A program made the position numbers and the translations under genes. From Bacteroidetes bacterium UBA1312 (lineage in GTDB: Bacteria > Bacteroidota > Bacteroidia > Chitinophagales > Chitinophagaceae): 64,000 nucleotides of DNA. Where the stretch lies: NCBI GenBank assembly GCA_002307135.1, contig DBTQ01000001.1, forward strand, positions 62,001 to 126,000, given 5' to 3'. Shown here piece by piece: positions 56,592-64,000 of the stretch. The notes beneath the pieces are model-generated. The model worked only from the letters and a program-made list of their open reading frames with translations. It did no database searches and had not been told where the DNA came from. Within the stretch, counting starts at the first letter, position 1; the number at the start of each line of letters is the position of its first letter.

Positions 56592-56828
56592 TTACTTTAC
56601 GTGTTCTTCCAAATAAGAAACAGCCTGTCCTACGGTTGTGATAGTTTCAGCCTGTTCGTCAGGAATAGAGATGTTGAATTCTTTTTCAAATTCCATAATC
56701 AATTCCACTGTGTCAAGAGAGTCAGCTCCCAAGTCATTTGTGAAACTGGCTTCGGTGTTTACTTCCGATTCGTCAACACCTAATTTGTCAACGATGATTT
56801 TTTTTACGCGATTTGCAATTTCAGACAT
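56592..56828 (-). CDS. acpP: Acyl carrier protein
   Basis: A 78-residue carrier of fatty-acid intermediates. The phosphopantetheine site is Ser37 in [19 protein letters not shown]. Helices II and III follow the family pattern. It is first in the acpP-fabF-rnc-MFS group and has its own -7 box. A phosphopantetheinyl transferase gene lies 0.8 kb away. Confidence 0.98.
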   Translation of the reverse strand: MSEIANRVKKIIVDKLGVDESEVNTEASFTNDLGADSLDTVELIMEFEKEFNISIPDEQAETITTVGQAVSYLEEHVK

Positions 56829-56854
56829 AGCTAGTGCATTTAAATTTATGAGTG

Positions 56855-56862
56855 CAAAAATA
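56855..56862 (-). promoter_or_regulatory. -7 box of the acpP operon
   Basis: Minus-strand TATTTTTG, exact consensus, 26 bases before the ATG at 56828. Confidence 0.5.
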
Positions 56863-56970
56863 TACTTTTTGGCAAAACTGAAAAGAAAAATTAAAATCTT
56901 TGTGAATAAAATCTTGTTTTTCTATTCGAATTTGTTGGCAAATAGGTTAAAACATGAATTGTGTAATATT

Positions 56971-57621
56971 TCAAATGATGCGCCCATCAAGCATCTCAAG
57001 GTTTCTGTCAGTCATTGCAGCCAAGTCTTTATTGTGGGTAACTAAAATAAAAGTTTGTCCTAAATCTTTTCTCAAACGGACGAATATTTCATGAATTGCG
57101 GTTGCATTAGCACTATCGAGGTTGCCCGTAGGTTCATCTGCCATCACTATTGCCGGTTTATTTATGAGTGCTCTTGCTATAGCAACACGTTGTTGTTCTC
57201 CTCCTGAAAGTTCTGACGGTTTGTTATGAATACGTTCTGCAAGCCCAACTAAATCTAACATTTCAGTGGCATCTTTTAATCCTTCCCTTTTTCCTTTTCC
57301 ACCTATCCAAAGTGGCATTGCTACGTTTTCGACGGCACTAAATTCGGGTAACAGATGATGGAACTGAAATACAAAACCTAGTTTTTCATTCCGGAATTTT
57401 GCTTGTTTCTTCGAAGATAGGTTAAAAACATCAATCCCGTCAATTGTAACACTTCCTTGATTTGGTTTGTCTAATGCGCCAAGTAAATGTAATAATGTGC
57501 TTTTACCTGCACCAGATGCCCCTGTAATGGATATTAATTCCCCTTTTTCTACGGTTAATGATACATTGTTGACAACAGTCAGGTTGGCATATTTTTTGAC
57601 AAGATTTTCGGCTCGAAGCAT
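56971..57621 (-). CDS. ABC transporter ATPase, LolD/MacB type
   Basis: A 216-residue ATPase. Walker A is GASGAGKST, the signature [15 protein letters not shown] and Walker [14 protein letters not shown], with the H-loop in [10 protein letters not shown]. The short length and the [20 protein letters not shown] segment after the Q-loop point to the LolD/MacB/FtsE group. The partner permease is not in the window. LolD with LolC/E extracts lipoproteins from the inner membrane; the number of lipoproteins here fits, but that link is inference. It lies 51 bases downstream of the phosphopantetheinyl transferase gene and probably shares its transcript. Confidence 0.85.
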   Translation of the reverse strand: MLRAENLVKKYANLTVVNNVSLTVEKGELISITGASGAGKSTLLHLLGALDKPNQGSVTIDGIDVFNLSSKKQAKFRNEKLGFVFQFHHLLPEFSAVENVAMPLWIGGKGKREGLKDATEMLDLVGLAERIHNKPSELSGGEQQRVAIARALINKPAIVMADEPTGNLDSANATAIHEIFVRLRKDLGQTFILVTHNKDLAAMTDRNLEMLDGRII

Positions 57622-57672
57622 GATGTAAAATTGTTGAAAATAAAATTAAAAACAACCTAATTACCAAAGGTT

Positions 57673-58314
57673 TTAATAGTTGATCATTATAAATTGCGAT
57701 TCTTTGATTTCTTTGTTGCTTGCTACTGCAATAGTATAGCCATCAATATTCCTCATATTTTGAACGTAAAATATAATTCCGTTTATAGAAGTAGTGTCGG
57801 GTATTGAATTGATTGTATTGAACGGAGTAAATACTCCTTTACCTAATGCTTTCAGGATTGCTTCTTTGCGGGTCCAAAATTCATAAAATTTCCGCTGTGG
57901 TAAGTTGTCTTTTTCTAAAGCTTGCAACTCTTCATCCGTTAATTCCGCTTTCAATAGATTGATATTTAAATCGTTTTTTATTTTTTCTATGTCTATGCCG
58001 ATTTGAGCATTTCTGCAAGCGGCACACACAACAAAATTTTCGCTATGTGCAATATTGAAATCTAAATCTGCGTGAAGGAATGGACGATTAAATGAATTGT
58101 ACTTAATGTCGTTGAGGTTTAGCTTTTGTTCGGATTCATATTCATTGAGGTGTTTCAATAGCAGTAGCTTTCCCATTATGCGCAGCTGCCTTTCTTTTTC
58201 ACTTCGATACTTTGCTATTGTGGCTTGCATTTCTTTTGGCAAATAGTGCATTTTTTCTTTAAAATCGGCCTCGCTCCAAAGCTTTGTATATTCACTACAA
58301 TAAATTCTCAGCAT
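57673..58314 (-). CDS. Sfp-type 4'-phosphopantetheinyl transferase
   Basis: A 213-residue enzyme that attaches phosphopantetheine from CoA to the serine of carrier proteins. It has the three Sfp signatures: YNSFNRPFLHADLDFNIAHS, IGIDIEKIK with the Mg-binding Asp/Glu, and KFYEFWTRKEAILKALGKG. It is divergent from the Pls/PosA synthetase, 116 bases apart, and 0.8 kb from acpP. No acpS is visible in the window. It may serve both AcpP and the Pls carrier domain, or the Pls domain alone; sequence cannot decide. Confidence 0.93.
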   Translation of the reverse strand: MLRIYCSEYTKLWSEADFKEKMHYLPKEMQATIAKYRSEKERQLRIMGKLLLLKHLNEYESEQKLNLNDIKYNSFNRPFLHADLDFNIAHSENFVVCAACRNAQIGIDIEKIKNDLNINLLKAELTDEELQALEKDNLPQRKFYEFWTRKEAILKALGKGVFTPFNTINSIPDTTSINGIIFYVQNMRNIDGYTIAVASNKEIKESQFIMINY

Positions 58315-58351
58315 TTTTTTATTTTAATTCCGAGGGAAATTATTAATCTTA

Positions 58352-58383
58352 TTGCATTAATAAGTTAACTAAAATTACTTTTG
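58352..58383 (+). promoter_or_regulatory. Promoter of the Pls/PosA gene
   Basis: TTG (58352-58354), a 21-base spacer, TACTTTTG (58376-58383): a full -33/-7 pair. It lies 47 bases before the ATG at 58431. Confidence 0.6.
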
Positions 58384-58430
58384 CACTTTAATATATACTT
58401 TGCAGCAACTGCTAATTTAGGAATATTTGT

Positions 58431-61400
58431 ATGAATGAACCCGCTATTATTTTTGGAGCTCACCGCCCCGACTTGGTTTTGGAAGAAACCTTGCCCCAAT
58501 TATTAAAACCCTCATTTGAACAATATTCTAACAAAATAGCTTTCATTTTTGGAGACCAAACACTAACCTATGCAGAGTTAGATAATTGGAGTAATGTTGT
58601 TGCCAATATGCTTGCTGAACAAGGTATTGGTGCTGGTCATACAGTTGGTTTGTGGTGGCCACGCAGCCTTCATCTTCCTGTCGCAATATTAGGTATTTTA
58701 AAGTCTGGAGCCGCTTATGTTCCTCTTGATAGAGAAATGCCAGAGGAACGTGTAGAAACTGTACTTACTGAAGTCGGAGCATCTGCATATTTTAGTCAAG
58801 AAACTTTAGAACTTTCATGTAAAGCACTCATTATCCCTGATAGACCTGCAGCAGCGCACGTACTTCATATTACTATGGGCGCAAGTCCGGATAATTGGGC
58901 TTACGTGCTTTATACCTCCGGAAGTACTGGTAAGCCTAAGGGTATTGCTATTGCACATCGCCATATTTGTCATCTGATTCGTTCTGAGCAAACAGTTTTA
59001 GAAATAAATTCTGAAGATCGAGTTTATCAAGGTTTTTCGGTGTCATTTGATATGTGGTGTGAAGAGACTTGGATTAGCCTTTTTGCCGGTGCTACTTTAT
59101 GGATTGCTGATGCAACGACAGCAAAGTCAATTGACGATCTTAGCGAGGTCTTGCGAGAACAAAAAATCACCATTTTACATGCAGTACCAAGTTTGTTGGC
59201 GGTAATGGATGATAATGTCCCCCTATTGCGTATAGTCAATGCTGGTGGAGAAGCTTGTACAAAACAAGTTTTAGATCGTTGGGCAATAGCAGGACGACGC
59301 TTCTATAACAGTTATGGCCCTACCGAAACTACAGTAACATCAACCATGATCGAATTGCAAAAAGGTGATGCTATTACTATTGGTAATCCATTACCCAATT
59401 ACAATTTGGCAGTAGTTGATGAGCAATTTAATTTGTTGCCGAAAAATACACGCGGAGAATTAATTATAACTGGCCCTGGTGTATGTGATGGATACATTAA
59501 TAAACCAGAGCTTACTGCTGAAAAATTCATGCCTAAAACTGCTGCGATGGCTATGTTACCAGGCGATCGTTTTTATAGAAGCGGCGATGCAGTAGTAATA
59601 AAAGAAGATGGGAGCGTGGACTTTCAGGGGCGGATCGATGACCAAGTAAAGTTGCGTGGTTATCGTATTGAATTAGGTGAAATAGAAAATCAATTGGCTG
59701 GGTTGGAAGGAATTTCTGCCGCCGCTGTAGCAATAAAAAAGGACAATAATGATCAGGAACAATTGGTTGGTTATGTTTTGCTAAAAGCCGCCACCAATAT
59801 AGAGGAAGCGTTATTACGTGCAGAGTTGTTAAAGGTATTGCCAACTTATATGGTGCCTGGTACTATTATGGCATTGGACAAAATGCCCCGACTGCCTAGT
59901 GGAAAAATTGACCGAAAATCGTTACCAATACCAGAGAGTTTATTGAATAATCCCCTTGAAGAGGAGATTGTTATAGACATACAAGCACCAATATCAGAGC
60001 GTGTTTTAATCATGCTTAAAAAAGTATTCCCGGGTCGTGAAATTAATCTTACTGAAGATTTTTTTACGGATTTAGGCGGACACTCCTTGCTTGCGGCTAC
60101 ATTTGTTTCGCGCTTGCGTAAAGAGGCTGATTTACCACAAGCATCTTTGAAAGATATTTATCAAAATCGACCTTTGCAGGCTTTGGTAACTGTTTGGGAG
60201 GGGGCGGCAAACAAGCAAAAAGCGAATACAAAGGCCGTATTTAATAAAGTTCCTTTGTGGCGATTTGCTGCATGTGGCGTAGCACAAACCGTTGCATTAT
60301 TAATTGTTTTTGCATTTTTTGCATTGCAATTATTTCTGCCATTCTTAGGTTATTACTATGTAGAACAACTCGAGGGGAACACTGTGTCGTGGGCAATATT
60401 GACGGCTCTGCTTTTATTTTGCATGTTGCCTCCTTTATTCGCTTTATTAAGTGTTGCTACTAAATGGTTGGTTATTGGTAAAATGAAAGAAGGAGACTAT
60501 CCTCTCTGGGGTACTTATTATTTTCGTTGGTGGTTTGTGAAAACGATGCAACGGTTAATGCCAATACAGTTTTTGAACGGTACTCCATTTTACAATTCAT
60601 ATTTGAAGCTTTTGGGAGTGAAAGTTGCGGCAGATGCGCAATTGGCTGCCTTTTCAATTGGCGCTGAAGATTTGGTCACAATTGGTAGTGATGTAAGTAT
60701 CAGTTCACAAGTGGTGTTGGATAATGCAACCGTTGAAGATGGATGGCTCAAGTTGCGCAAGATACATTTAGGTAATCATGCTTATTTAGGCAGTAGTGCT
60801 GTAGTGGCGGGTGGTGCTATAATGGAGGATTGGAGCGAACTGCAAGATCTGAGCTATTTGCAAGAAGGTAAAACTATAAAACCAGGCGAAGTATGGCAGG
60901 GTAGTCCGGCAGTTTGTGTTGCTACCAAACCAATTGAATCAATACCGCAGCCATTGCCGGTTTCGTCTCTTACAATGTTTCGTTATCGGATCATTTTTAT
61001 GCTAACATTGTTGGTGTTCCCTTTCCTTATATTGCTGCCTTTATTACCTGTGATTTTGGTTTTAAACAAAGTCGATGATGATGCCAATATGTATGATTTT
61101 AGCTACATGCCTATTTATGTGCCACCTCTGGCGCTGCTTTATATATTATTGTTTGCTATTGAAACTATTGTATTTACGCGTTTGCTGCAACGTAAGATGA
61201 AACCTGGAACTTATCCGATATATAGTACTACTTATGTCAGAAAATGGTTTGCGGATCAAATAATGTCCTTGTCTTTAATTGTATTGCATCCAATTTATGC
61301 GACCGTTTATGTTTCTTCGTTCTTTCGTGCCTTAGGTGCTAAGATTGGCGATAAAACAGAAATATCAACTGCTAGTAGTGTTACGCATCCTATGCTTACA

Positions 61401-62387
61401 ATAGGTGAGGGGTCTTTTATCGCAGATGCTGTGACTCTTGGAGAGCCGGATGTGCGTGCGCAGCAATTAATATTAAGCGAAACTAGTGTAGGGAATAATA
61501 GCTTCGTGGGTAACAGTGCTTTGATCCCTCAAGGCTACCATTTGGGCGACAATATGCTTATTGGCGTATTGTCCACACCACCTAGCGAAGAACAGATGCT
61601 GAAAGATAATGCAAAGGACTGGTTTGGTTCTCCCGCTATTGCATTACCTCGTCGACAAGCGAGTAATCCTTTTTCTGAGAATCTTACTACTACACCTTCG
61701 TTGGGAAGAAAGTTGACTAGAAGTATTGTCGAATTTATCCGGATTATTATTCCTGAAACTGCAATCATTTGTTTTAGTATTTTCTTTATTGCTTATGCAC
61801 ATGATTTGATTAAACCGGATTCTCCGCATCCATGGTGGTGGGCTATATTGATGTTGCCTATTTATTATTTAAAGTACATGGGTATTCCGTCTTTTTTGGT
61901 AACCCTTTTAATGAAATGGGTTGTTGTATTTCGATATAAGGCGGCTCAGCACCCGATGTGGACTTGGAAGGTATGGCGCTCGGAGGCTATTACCACTACT
62001 TACGAGGCTCTTTCTGTTCCATTTTTATTGGATTTTTTAAGGGGTACAGTATGGTTGCCATTTATGCTGCGCTTGCTTGGGGCTAAGATCGGGAAGAGAG
62101 TATGGCTAAATACTACCGATATCACAGAATATGGAATGGTATCGATAAGCGATGATGCTGCACTTAATGAAGGAAGCGGACCTCAAACACACTTGTTTGA
62201 AGATAGGGTAATGAAAGTTGGCCCTGTGAAAATTGGAGCAAGAAGCAGTATCGGAACACGGTCTATTATTTTGTATGATAGTGAAGTCGGCGATGATGTT
62301 AATATTGAACCACTCTCTTTGGTCATGAAAGGAGAAAAACTCCAAAATGGTACAAAATGGGCTGGTAGTCCGGTGAAAGCGATGTAA
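58431..62387 (+). CDS. Pls/PosA-family nonribosomal peptide synthetase
   Basis: A 1318-residue membrane-bound synthetase. Residues ~30-500 are an adenylation domain: A3 YTSGSTGKPKGIAIAHR, A5 NSYGPTETT, A7 YRSGDAVV, A8 RGYRIELGEIE, A10 LPSGKIDRKSL with Lys492. A carrier domain follows, with Ser552 in DLGGHSLL. The rest has three repeats, each a pair of membrane helices, a W-rich motif (YPLWGTYYFRWW ~690, YPIYSTTYVRKW ~928, HPMWTWKVWRSE ~1174) and a left-handed beta-helix domain (~725-830, ~962-1070, ~1210-1318). There is no condensation or thioesterase domain. This is the layout of epsilon-poly-lysine synthetase and PosA. The pocket residues (Asp207, Met208, Glu211) suggest a basic amino acid. 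The divergent phosphopantetheinyl transferase fits its needs. Confidence 0.93.
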   Translation: MNEPAIIFGAHRPDLVLEETLPQLLKPSFEQYSNKIAFIFGDQTLTYAELDNWSNVVANMLAEQGIGAGHTVGLWWPRSLHLPVAILGILKSGAAYVPLDREMPEERVETVLTEVGASAYFSQETLELSCKALIIPDRPAAAHVLHITMGASPDNWAYVLYTSGSTGKPKGIAIAHRHICHLIRSEQTVLEINSEDRVYQGFSVSFDMWCEETWISLFAGATLWIADATTAKSIDDLSEVLREQKITILHAVPSLLAVMDDNVPLLRIVNAGGEACTKQVLDRWAIAGRRFYNSYGPTETTVTSTMIELQKGDAITIGNPLPNYNLAVVDEQFNLLPKNTRGELIITGPGVCDGYINKPELTAEKFMPKTAAMAMLPGDRFYRSGDAVVIKEDGSVDFQGRIDDQVKLRGYRIELGEIENQLAGLEGISAAAVAIKKDNNDQEQLVGYVLLKAATNIEEALLRAELLKVLPTYMVPGTIMALDKMPRLPSGKIDRKSLPIPESLLNNPLEEEIVIDIQAPISERVLIMLKKVFPGREINLTEDFFTDLGGHSLLAATFVSRLRKEADLPQASLKDIYQNRPLQALVTVWEGAANKQKANTKAVFNKVPLWRFAACGVAQTVALLIVFAFFALQLFLPFLGYYYVEQLEGNTVSWAILTALLLFCMLPPLFALLSVATKWLVIGKMKEGDYPLWGTYYFRWWFVKTMQRLMPIQFLNGTPFYNSYLKLLGVKVAADAQLAAFSIGAEDLVTIGSDVSISSQVVLDNATVEDGWLKLRKIHLGNHAYLGSSAVVAGGAIMEDWSELQDLSYLQEGKTIKPGEVWQGSPAVCVATKPIESIPQPLPVSSLTMFRYRIIFMLTLLVFPFLILLPLLPVILVLNKVDDDANMYDFSYMPIYVPPLALLYILLFAIETIVFTRLLQRKMKPGTYPIYSTTYVRKWFADQIMSLSLIVLHPIYATVYVSSFFRALGAKIGDKTEISTASSVTHPMLTIGEGSFIADAVTLGEPDVRAQQLILSETSVGNNSFVGNSALIPQGYHLGDNMLIGVLSTPPSEEQMLKDNAKDWFGSPAIALPRRQASNPFSENLTTTPSLGRKLTRSIVEFIRIIIPETAIICFSIFFIAYAHDLIKPDSPHPWWWAILMLPIYYLKYMGIPSFLVTLLMKWVVVFRYKAAQHPMWTWKVWRSEAITTTYEALSVPFLLDFLRGTVWLPFMLRLLGAKIGKRVWLNTTDITEYGMVSISDDAALNEGSGPQTHLFEDRVMKVGPVKIGARSSIGTRSIILYDSEVGDDVNIEPLSLVMKGEKLQNGTKWAGSPVKAM

Positions 62388-62467
62388 CATTTATTGGGGT
62401 AATCGTTTGAATATTGATTGTTGTAAAGTGCCGCGTATGTTCCGAATGACCTTTGATAAAGAAATGT

Positions 62468-62501
62468 AAATAAAACCGCTGAATATTCAGCGGTTTTATT
62501 T
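62468..62501. terminator. Terminator after the Pls/PosA gene
   Basis: A perfect 34-base palindrome: AAATAAAACCGCTGAAT (62468-62484) with its exact complement (62485-62501), then TTTTG. Confidence 0.9.
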
Positions 62502-62537
62502 TTGTTAGCCATACAAGTGAAATTTCAAACTGGTCTG

Positions 62538-62564
62538 ATCAGGAATAAAAGCTCCTGATTTTTT
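62538..62564 (+). terminator. Second, tandem terminator
   Basis: ATCAGGA (62538-62544), loop ATAAAAGC, TCCTGAT (62553-62559), then TTTTTC. It lies 36 bases behind the first terminator. Confidence 0.65.
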
Positions 62565-62640
62565 CTGTAAGATCAAATTAACGTATAGTAAGTAGTGTTC
62601 TGCTTACATAAATTATAAATCGACTAATGTAATCGGATTT

Positions 62641-62892
62641 CTTTGCGCAGGCATCCCGGCCGTTTGCGGTAGTCGCTGGGTCGTTTGAGCTACCTTTCAG
62701 ATGGTTTGATCTGTCTTTGCAAGGGTTTTCGGTGGTTGCCGGGTTGTTTGCGGTGCCTTCCGGACGAGTTGTGCTGCTTTCCAGGTGGTTTGCATTGTCC
62801 TCCCAAGGGTTTGTGGAGATTACCGGGTCTTTTGCGGTAGCTGCTTAACGGTCTGCAATAACTTTCGGCTGCTTTGCGGAAACATCTAGTGA
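62641..62892. repeat. Twelve tandem copies of a degenerate 21-bp repeat
   Basis: Units start every 21 bases without exception: 62641, 62662, 62683, 62704, 62725, 62746, 62767, 62788, 62809, 62830, 62851, 62872. Each begins with GTTTG or a close variant (CTTTG, GTTTT, AGTTG, TTTTG, GTCTG), most often GTTTGCGGT, followed by a variable middle and a C/G-rich end such as CCGGGT or CCAAGG. The array is clearly richer in G and C than its flanks. The minus strand has a partial open frame with heptads of the type KPxGxx, but it starts at TTG and stops inside the array, so a coding role is not supported. It lacks CRISPR spacer structure. Confidence 0.85.
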
Positions 62893-63007
62893 ATGCTAGG
62901 AAGTTCAATATTATCGTGCAGCATGATTCAACGTTTATCTCTAAATAAAAGCGCCCATGAACTCAATATAAAATGGCATAGAGATTATTGCACATTGCAA
63001 TGGACAT

Positions 63008-63044
63008 TTAAAAAGGTCAGAAAGAAGCTTTCTGACCTTTTTAA
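63008..63044. terminator. Terminator of the last T9SS gene
   Basis: TTAAAAAGGTCAGAAAG (63008-63024), loop AAG, exact complement 63028-63044; T-rich on both strands. It lies 21 bases past the stop codon of the minus-strand gene. Confidence 0.88.
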
Positions 63045-63064
63045 TAAATACTTATTAAAAGTAT

Positions 63065-64000
63065 TTATTCGTTTATCTTATTGACTTTCTCAATGCCTAT
63101 GCGTTGGTTGTCTTTATCTGTTAGGATGATAATATACATGCCTGCTGCAAAGTTGCTCATATCGATAGGCTGTGTGTTTTTTTGCTCATACAAGGTTTTA
63201 CCTTGTATGTCATTGATGGTAATTGCAGCTGCATCGGGCGCATCAATATATAATTTGTCACGCGTCGGGTTAGGATATACTTTAATGCTGTGTGTAGTAA
63301 TGCCAATATTATTAACCCCTAAGCCTGTAATGTAAATATTGCCCCTGCGGCTGCAATCATTGGCATTTGTGACTTCTACAACGTACAATCCATCAGAGGA
63401 TATGAGGATAAAGGAATCCGTAGCACCGGCAATAGCAATGCCATTTTTATACCATTGATAGCTAACACCAGTAACGCTTGTGCTTAATCTGTTGCCTACA
63501 TGAGTAATTGCAGGCGAATCTGGAGATGCTATAACAAGAATATTGAATCCTGGAGAAGTCGCTGTACATCCGTTAATTGGATCTTTTACTTTGACAGCGT
63601 ATTTCCCCGTTTTAGTTGCAGTTGTTATCGTATCCGTTGCCCCTGGAATATACGCGCCATTATAATACCATTGATAAGTAGTATATCCGCTTTTTGTTGA
63701 CAATTGGACACTACTACCATCACAGAAATAGGTATTGCCATGAGCCATAACACTGAATGGGCTTACATACTTTACAGTAACCGCTACAGGAGCAGAAGTA
63801 TCTGCACAGCCATTACTATCTACAATTTTCACAGAATAGGTACCTGCTACTGTTGCATAAAAAGGATTACTAGTAGAACCTGTAATATCTACACCTGAAT
63901 TTTTCCATTGGTATTTATTTCTAGCAATGATTGGTGCTGTAATGACCTCTACGTCTCCATTGCAAATATCAGTTGGAACGGACAGGGATAATGTTGTATT
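63065..64000 (-). CDS. Secreted Ig-like-repeat protein with T9SS type A sorting domain (C-terminal part)
   Basis: The frame is open from the stop at 63065 to the window edge, giving the last 311 residues; the N-terminus lies beyond. Ig-like/PKD modules repeat the pattern YQWKNSGVDITGSTSNPFY, YQWYYNGAYIPGATDTIT, YQWYKNGIAIAGATDSFI. Each ends with Y-x-V and a Cys-containing turn (DSNGCADTS, DPINGCTATS, NANDCSRRG). The final ~75 residues are a type A sorting domain (IKVYPNPTRDKLYIDAP, GKTLYEQKNT, MYIIILTDKDNQR). It is probably a surface adhesin-like protein. An internal GTG at 63832 is not a real start. Confidence 0.88.
   Translation of the reverse strand, partial: NTTLSLSVPTDICNGDVEVITAPIIARNKYQWKNSGVDITGSTSNPFYATVAGTYSVKIVDSNGCADTSAPVAVTVKYVSPFSVMAHGNTYFCDGSSVQLSTKSGYTTYQWYYNGAYIPGATDTITTATKTGKYAVKVKDPINGCTATSPGFNILVIASPDSPAITHVGNRLSTSVTGVSYQWYKNGIAIAGATDSFILISSDGLYVVEVTNANDCSRRGNIYITGLGVNNIGITTHSIKVYPNPTRDKLYIDAPDAAAITINDIQGKTLYEQKNTQPIDMSNFAAGMYIIILTDKDNQRIGIEKVNKINE

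Larger units (their letters stand above)
62388..63064. other. 677-base intergenic region behind the Pls/PosA gene
   Basis: It holds two terminators (62468-62501, 62538-62564), the 21-bp repeat array (62641-62892) and a third terminator (63008-63044). No protein gene is supported. GC content rises sharply inside the array. Confidence 0.75.

Noticed and set aside
60606..62387. Separate acetyltransferase genes in the beta-helix part of the synthetase
   Set aside because: The frame is continuous with the adenylation and carrier domains, and the three membrane/beta-helix repeats are normal for Pls/PosA proteins.
62641..62892. CRISPR-like array
   Set aside because: Period is 21 bases with no conserved repeat plus unique spacer pattern, and no cas gene is present.
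62893..63084. 63-residue plus-strand frame after the array
   Set aside because: It runs through a terminator hairpin into the 3' end of the opposite gene and has no protein-like features.

Overview
The window is one stretch of a Bacteroidota chromosome, most likely from the Chitinophagaceae or a close relative. The assignment is inferred from several signs seen in the sequence: low GC; gene starts mostly without Shine-Dalgarno sequences; promoter -7 boxes of the TAnnTTTG type; four proteins with C-terminal sorting domains of the type IX secretion system (T9SS); a Bacteroidota-type putative porin; TonB and Mrp proteins with the phylum's characteristic sequences; and the order infA-rpmJ-rpsM-rpsK-rpsD-rpoA-rplQ. 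I see no tRNA, rRNA, CRISPR array, insertion sequence or prophage. About 95% of the window is coding and most genes are housekeeping.

Layout. 0.1-8.5 kb: two lipoproteins, gcvH with a VanZ-like gene, uvrC, clpC, a STAS-domain gene and a SurA-like chaperone. 8.6-16.5 kb: TPR protein, SPFH/flotillin-like protein, the heme pair hemH-hemJ, phoH, purE and a short-chain dehydrogenase. 16.6-22.3 kb: two large secreted proteins, one FG-GAP/VCBS with a type A sorting domain and one Ig-like/GEVED with a type B (gliding-type) domain. 22.4-32 kb: lytic transglycosylase, metallo-hydrolase, fused SpmA-SpmB, transaldolase, TonB, a Wzy-like polymerase, tsaB/ridA as a tight divergent pair, and eno-ftsB. 32.1-38.8 kb: an amino-acid-oxidase-like gene broken by one in-frame TGA, a YkuD_2 L,D-transpeptidase lipoprotein, a porin, and mgtE-ribF. 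38.9-46.4 kb: an MbnP / di-heme MauG-like peroxidase / YHYH-T9SS operon, a 1165-residue outer-membrane protein and a carboxypeptidase-regulatory-like protein. 46.6-51.8 kb: mrp and the ribosomal/RNA polymerase alpha cluster. 51.9-57.6 kb: a metallo-beta-lactamase-fold gene, then acpP-fabF-rnc-MFS and a LolD-type ATPase. 57.7-62.4 kb: a Sfp-type phosphopantetheinyl transferase divergent from a 1318-residue Pls/PosA-family synthetase. 62.4-64 kb: a 252-bp array of twelve 21-bp repeats, then the C-terminal part of another T9SS cargo protein that runs off the window.

How the genes work together. The most interesting module is the Pls/PosA synthetase: one adenylation domain, one carrier domain and three membrane/left-handed-beta-helix repeats. 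Members of this family build isopeptide-linked homo-oligomers of basic amino acids. The neighbouring phosphopantetheinyl transferase could activate its carrier domain as well as AcpP. The second is the translationally coupled mbnP-mbnH-like pair with a YHYH protein, resembling a copper-related periplasmic oxidation system. Other points worth a second look are the degenerate 21-bp array, the single-stop pseudogene, apparently leaderless tsaB and ridA, and hairpins separating rpsK, rpsD, rpoA and rplQ.
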